Positions 50,171-51,074 of a DNA stretch of 51,074 bases are shown here, in pieces. The notes under the pieces were generated by a model. It worked only from the letters and a program-made list of their open reading frames with translations, had not been told where the DNA came from and made no database searches. Source of the stretch: Candidatus Nitrosopumilus sp. (GTDB lineage Archaea; Thermoproteota; Nitrososphaeria; Nitrososphaerales; Nitrosopumilaceae); assembly GCA_029863275.1 (NCBI GenBank), contig JAOTVS010000009.1, forward strand, positions 1 through 51,074. The letters are read 5' to 3'. A program made the position numbers and the translations under genes. The number at the start of each line of letters is the position of its first letter. Position 1 is the stretch's first letter.

Positions 50171-50668
50171 CTAAGGACTATGTGGGTGGATTCCACCATT
50201 TTGGTCAACGGTAAATCCAAAGTGGACGTTTTGTACTTGACCTACTCCGTCACATGTTACCGTAGAATTGTCTTGGTGATTTTCATCAGCAACCACGATC
50301 AAGGAGCCAAATACAAAATCAACAGATCCATGTTTGTGAATCTTTGTACTCCAAGTTCCAACTTTGTCTCCATTTGCGTCAAGCAAATCGAAATGAGCGG
50401 TGACCTTGGTGTTTGCTTCATCGCCAGTGTTGGCTGTACCGCTGTTATCGGTATCCCAAACCCTTACAAATCCGGTGTTTTTTCCATCAGCAGTTACATC
50501 ATTTCCACAGAAAGACCCATTTGTTGGTAAAATGACTGCAAAATTGATGAATTTGTTGTCAACGATTTTGTCAGATGCAAATGCATCCTTACTAAACCCA
50601 ACACCAATCAATCCAGCAACAAGGACTGTTGCAGTAACGATCGCTGAGAGTTGTATTGTTTTATTCAT
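50171..50668 (-). CDS. Secreted hypothetical protein
   Basis: 165 residues. The signal peptide TIQLSAIVTATVLVAGLIGVGFSKDAFA is clear. The mature domain (about 135 residues) is beta-rich with two cysteines (SFCGND, VTCDGV), several Asp/Gly turns (WDTDNSGTANTGDEAN, which looks like a calcium-type loop) and a His-rich end (IHPHSP). Single extracellular beta-sandwich likely. No family recognised. It shares its 3' flank with the gene at 48975. Confidence 0.65.
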   Translation of the reverse strand: MNKTIQLSAIVTATVLVAGLIGVGFSKDAFASDKIVDNKFINFAVILPTNGSFCGNDVTADGKNTGFVRVWDTDNSGTANTGDEANTKVTAHFDLLDANGDKVGTWSTKIHKHGSVDFVFGSLIVVADENHQDNSTVTCDGVGQVQNVHFGFTVDQNGGIHPHSP

Positions 50669-50936
50669 TGTGAACCCAGAGAGTGATTCATAATTTAATG
50701 ATATACAATGATTTTCATCATTGATAAATAAATTTGGTTAAGTGAAACAAAATTAATTGAGATTAGCTTTGGGTTAATCTTGATGTAATGTTTGGATAAA
50801 TTTGTAATGTAGTACCATTATGTGTTTTGCAACTAGCTAGTTTTAAAATTTATTCTCAAACTCTAAACTTTACCAGATAAATTCCTGCACCGACAATTCC
50901 AAAAAATTATTTCAAAACTCAATTGCGGCATTGAAC

Positions 50937-51074
50937 ATTTAGTTCGTTACCCTCAATGTGTTTTGATGGAGTTTCATTAGATTAGTTAGATACCCTAACA
51001 AAATGGCATAGTTTGGCATAGTTTTATGCCTAAAATTTTTGTTGGAGTATTATCGTTTTAGTTCGAAACTCTTA
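50937..51074 (-). repeat. Second cluster of TTAGRGTATCRAACTAAT-like motifs
   Basis: On the minus strand, copies near 50937-50955 (TTGAGGGTAACGAACTAAAT), 50977-50999 (TTAGGGTATCTAACTAAT) and 51056-51074 (TAAGAGTTTCGAACTAAAA). Another lies at 50018-50038 (TTAGGGTGTCAAACCAATTT). A small hairpin GGCATA-GTTT-TATGCC lies at 51015-51030. The remaining 50669-50936 stretch shows nothing else I can support. Confidence 0.5.

Overview
The window is AT-rich archaeal DNA that looks like a marine ammonia-oxidising archaeon of the Nitrosopumilus type (Nitrososphaerota/Thaumarchaeota). The evidence is an AmoB-like protein, secreted proteins ending in the thaumarchaeal ACVK..ERGW module, membrane-bound cupredoxin and DsbA-like proteins, many tiny zinc-ribbon proteins, DUF1059, and family-1 casposon genes of the type known from Nitrosopumilus. 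Assignment is by recognition only; no database was searched.

The left two thirds (about 1.13-33.36 kb) is a tandem pair of mobile elements inserted at the 3' end of a tRNA-Ser(GCU) gene (1035-1121). The tRNA 3' end plus 7 downstream bases occurs three times (1111-1128, 16659-16676, 33365-33382) as target-site duplications. Each interval between copies has matching terminal inverted repeats sharing the core gattttgcactattt. Element B (16677-33364) is a recognisable casposon: a family B DNA polymerase, an HNH nuclease, two helix-turn-helix proteins and a Cas1 casposase, plus cargo. Element A (1129-16658) has the same ends and a homologous ~950-base noncoding left end, but none of the casposon core genes. 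It looks like a large non-autonomous casposon that carries only cargo.

The cargo of A comprises a DUF262/HEPN pair with an in-frame amber codon, an Asp-box propeller protein, a 1078-residue LamG/DUF11/Calx-beta surface protein with an internal duplication, a metzincin protease, several other exported proteins, a signal peptidase I, and an AmoB/PmoB-like protein that keeps the His and HxH copper ligands. The cargo of B comprises another HEPN protein, a winged-helix/MEDS sensory pair with a perfect palindromic operator candidate, several ribbon-helix-helix proteins, small zinc proteins, DoxX, and a translationally coupled run of membrane-anchored proteins ending in a cupredoxin. Both elements therefore carry extracytoplasmic, partly copper-related functions.

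From 33.4 kb onward is ordinary chromosome: small zinc and coiled-coil proteins, a SirB1-like protein, a Trm112-like/methyltransferase fusion, a polytopic membrane protein, three DUF6659-like paralogues, a receiver protein, a metallo-beta-lactamase-fold lipoprotein-type enzyme, a membrane-fused spermidine-synthase-like protein, a BNR-repeat protein, a DsbA-like thiol oxidoreductase, DUF1059 and small secreted proteins. Three copies of a short hairpin with compensatory changes (two in B, one in the chromosome) suggest an unrecognised structured RNA or DNA element. An 18-base motif occurs about eight times between 44.7 and 51.07 kb.
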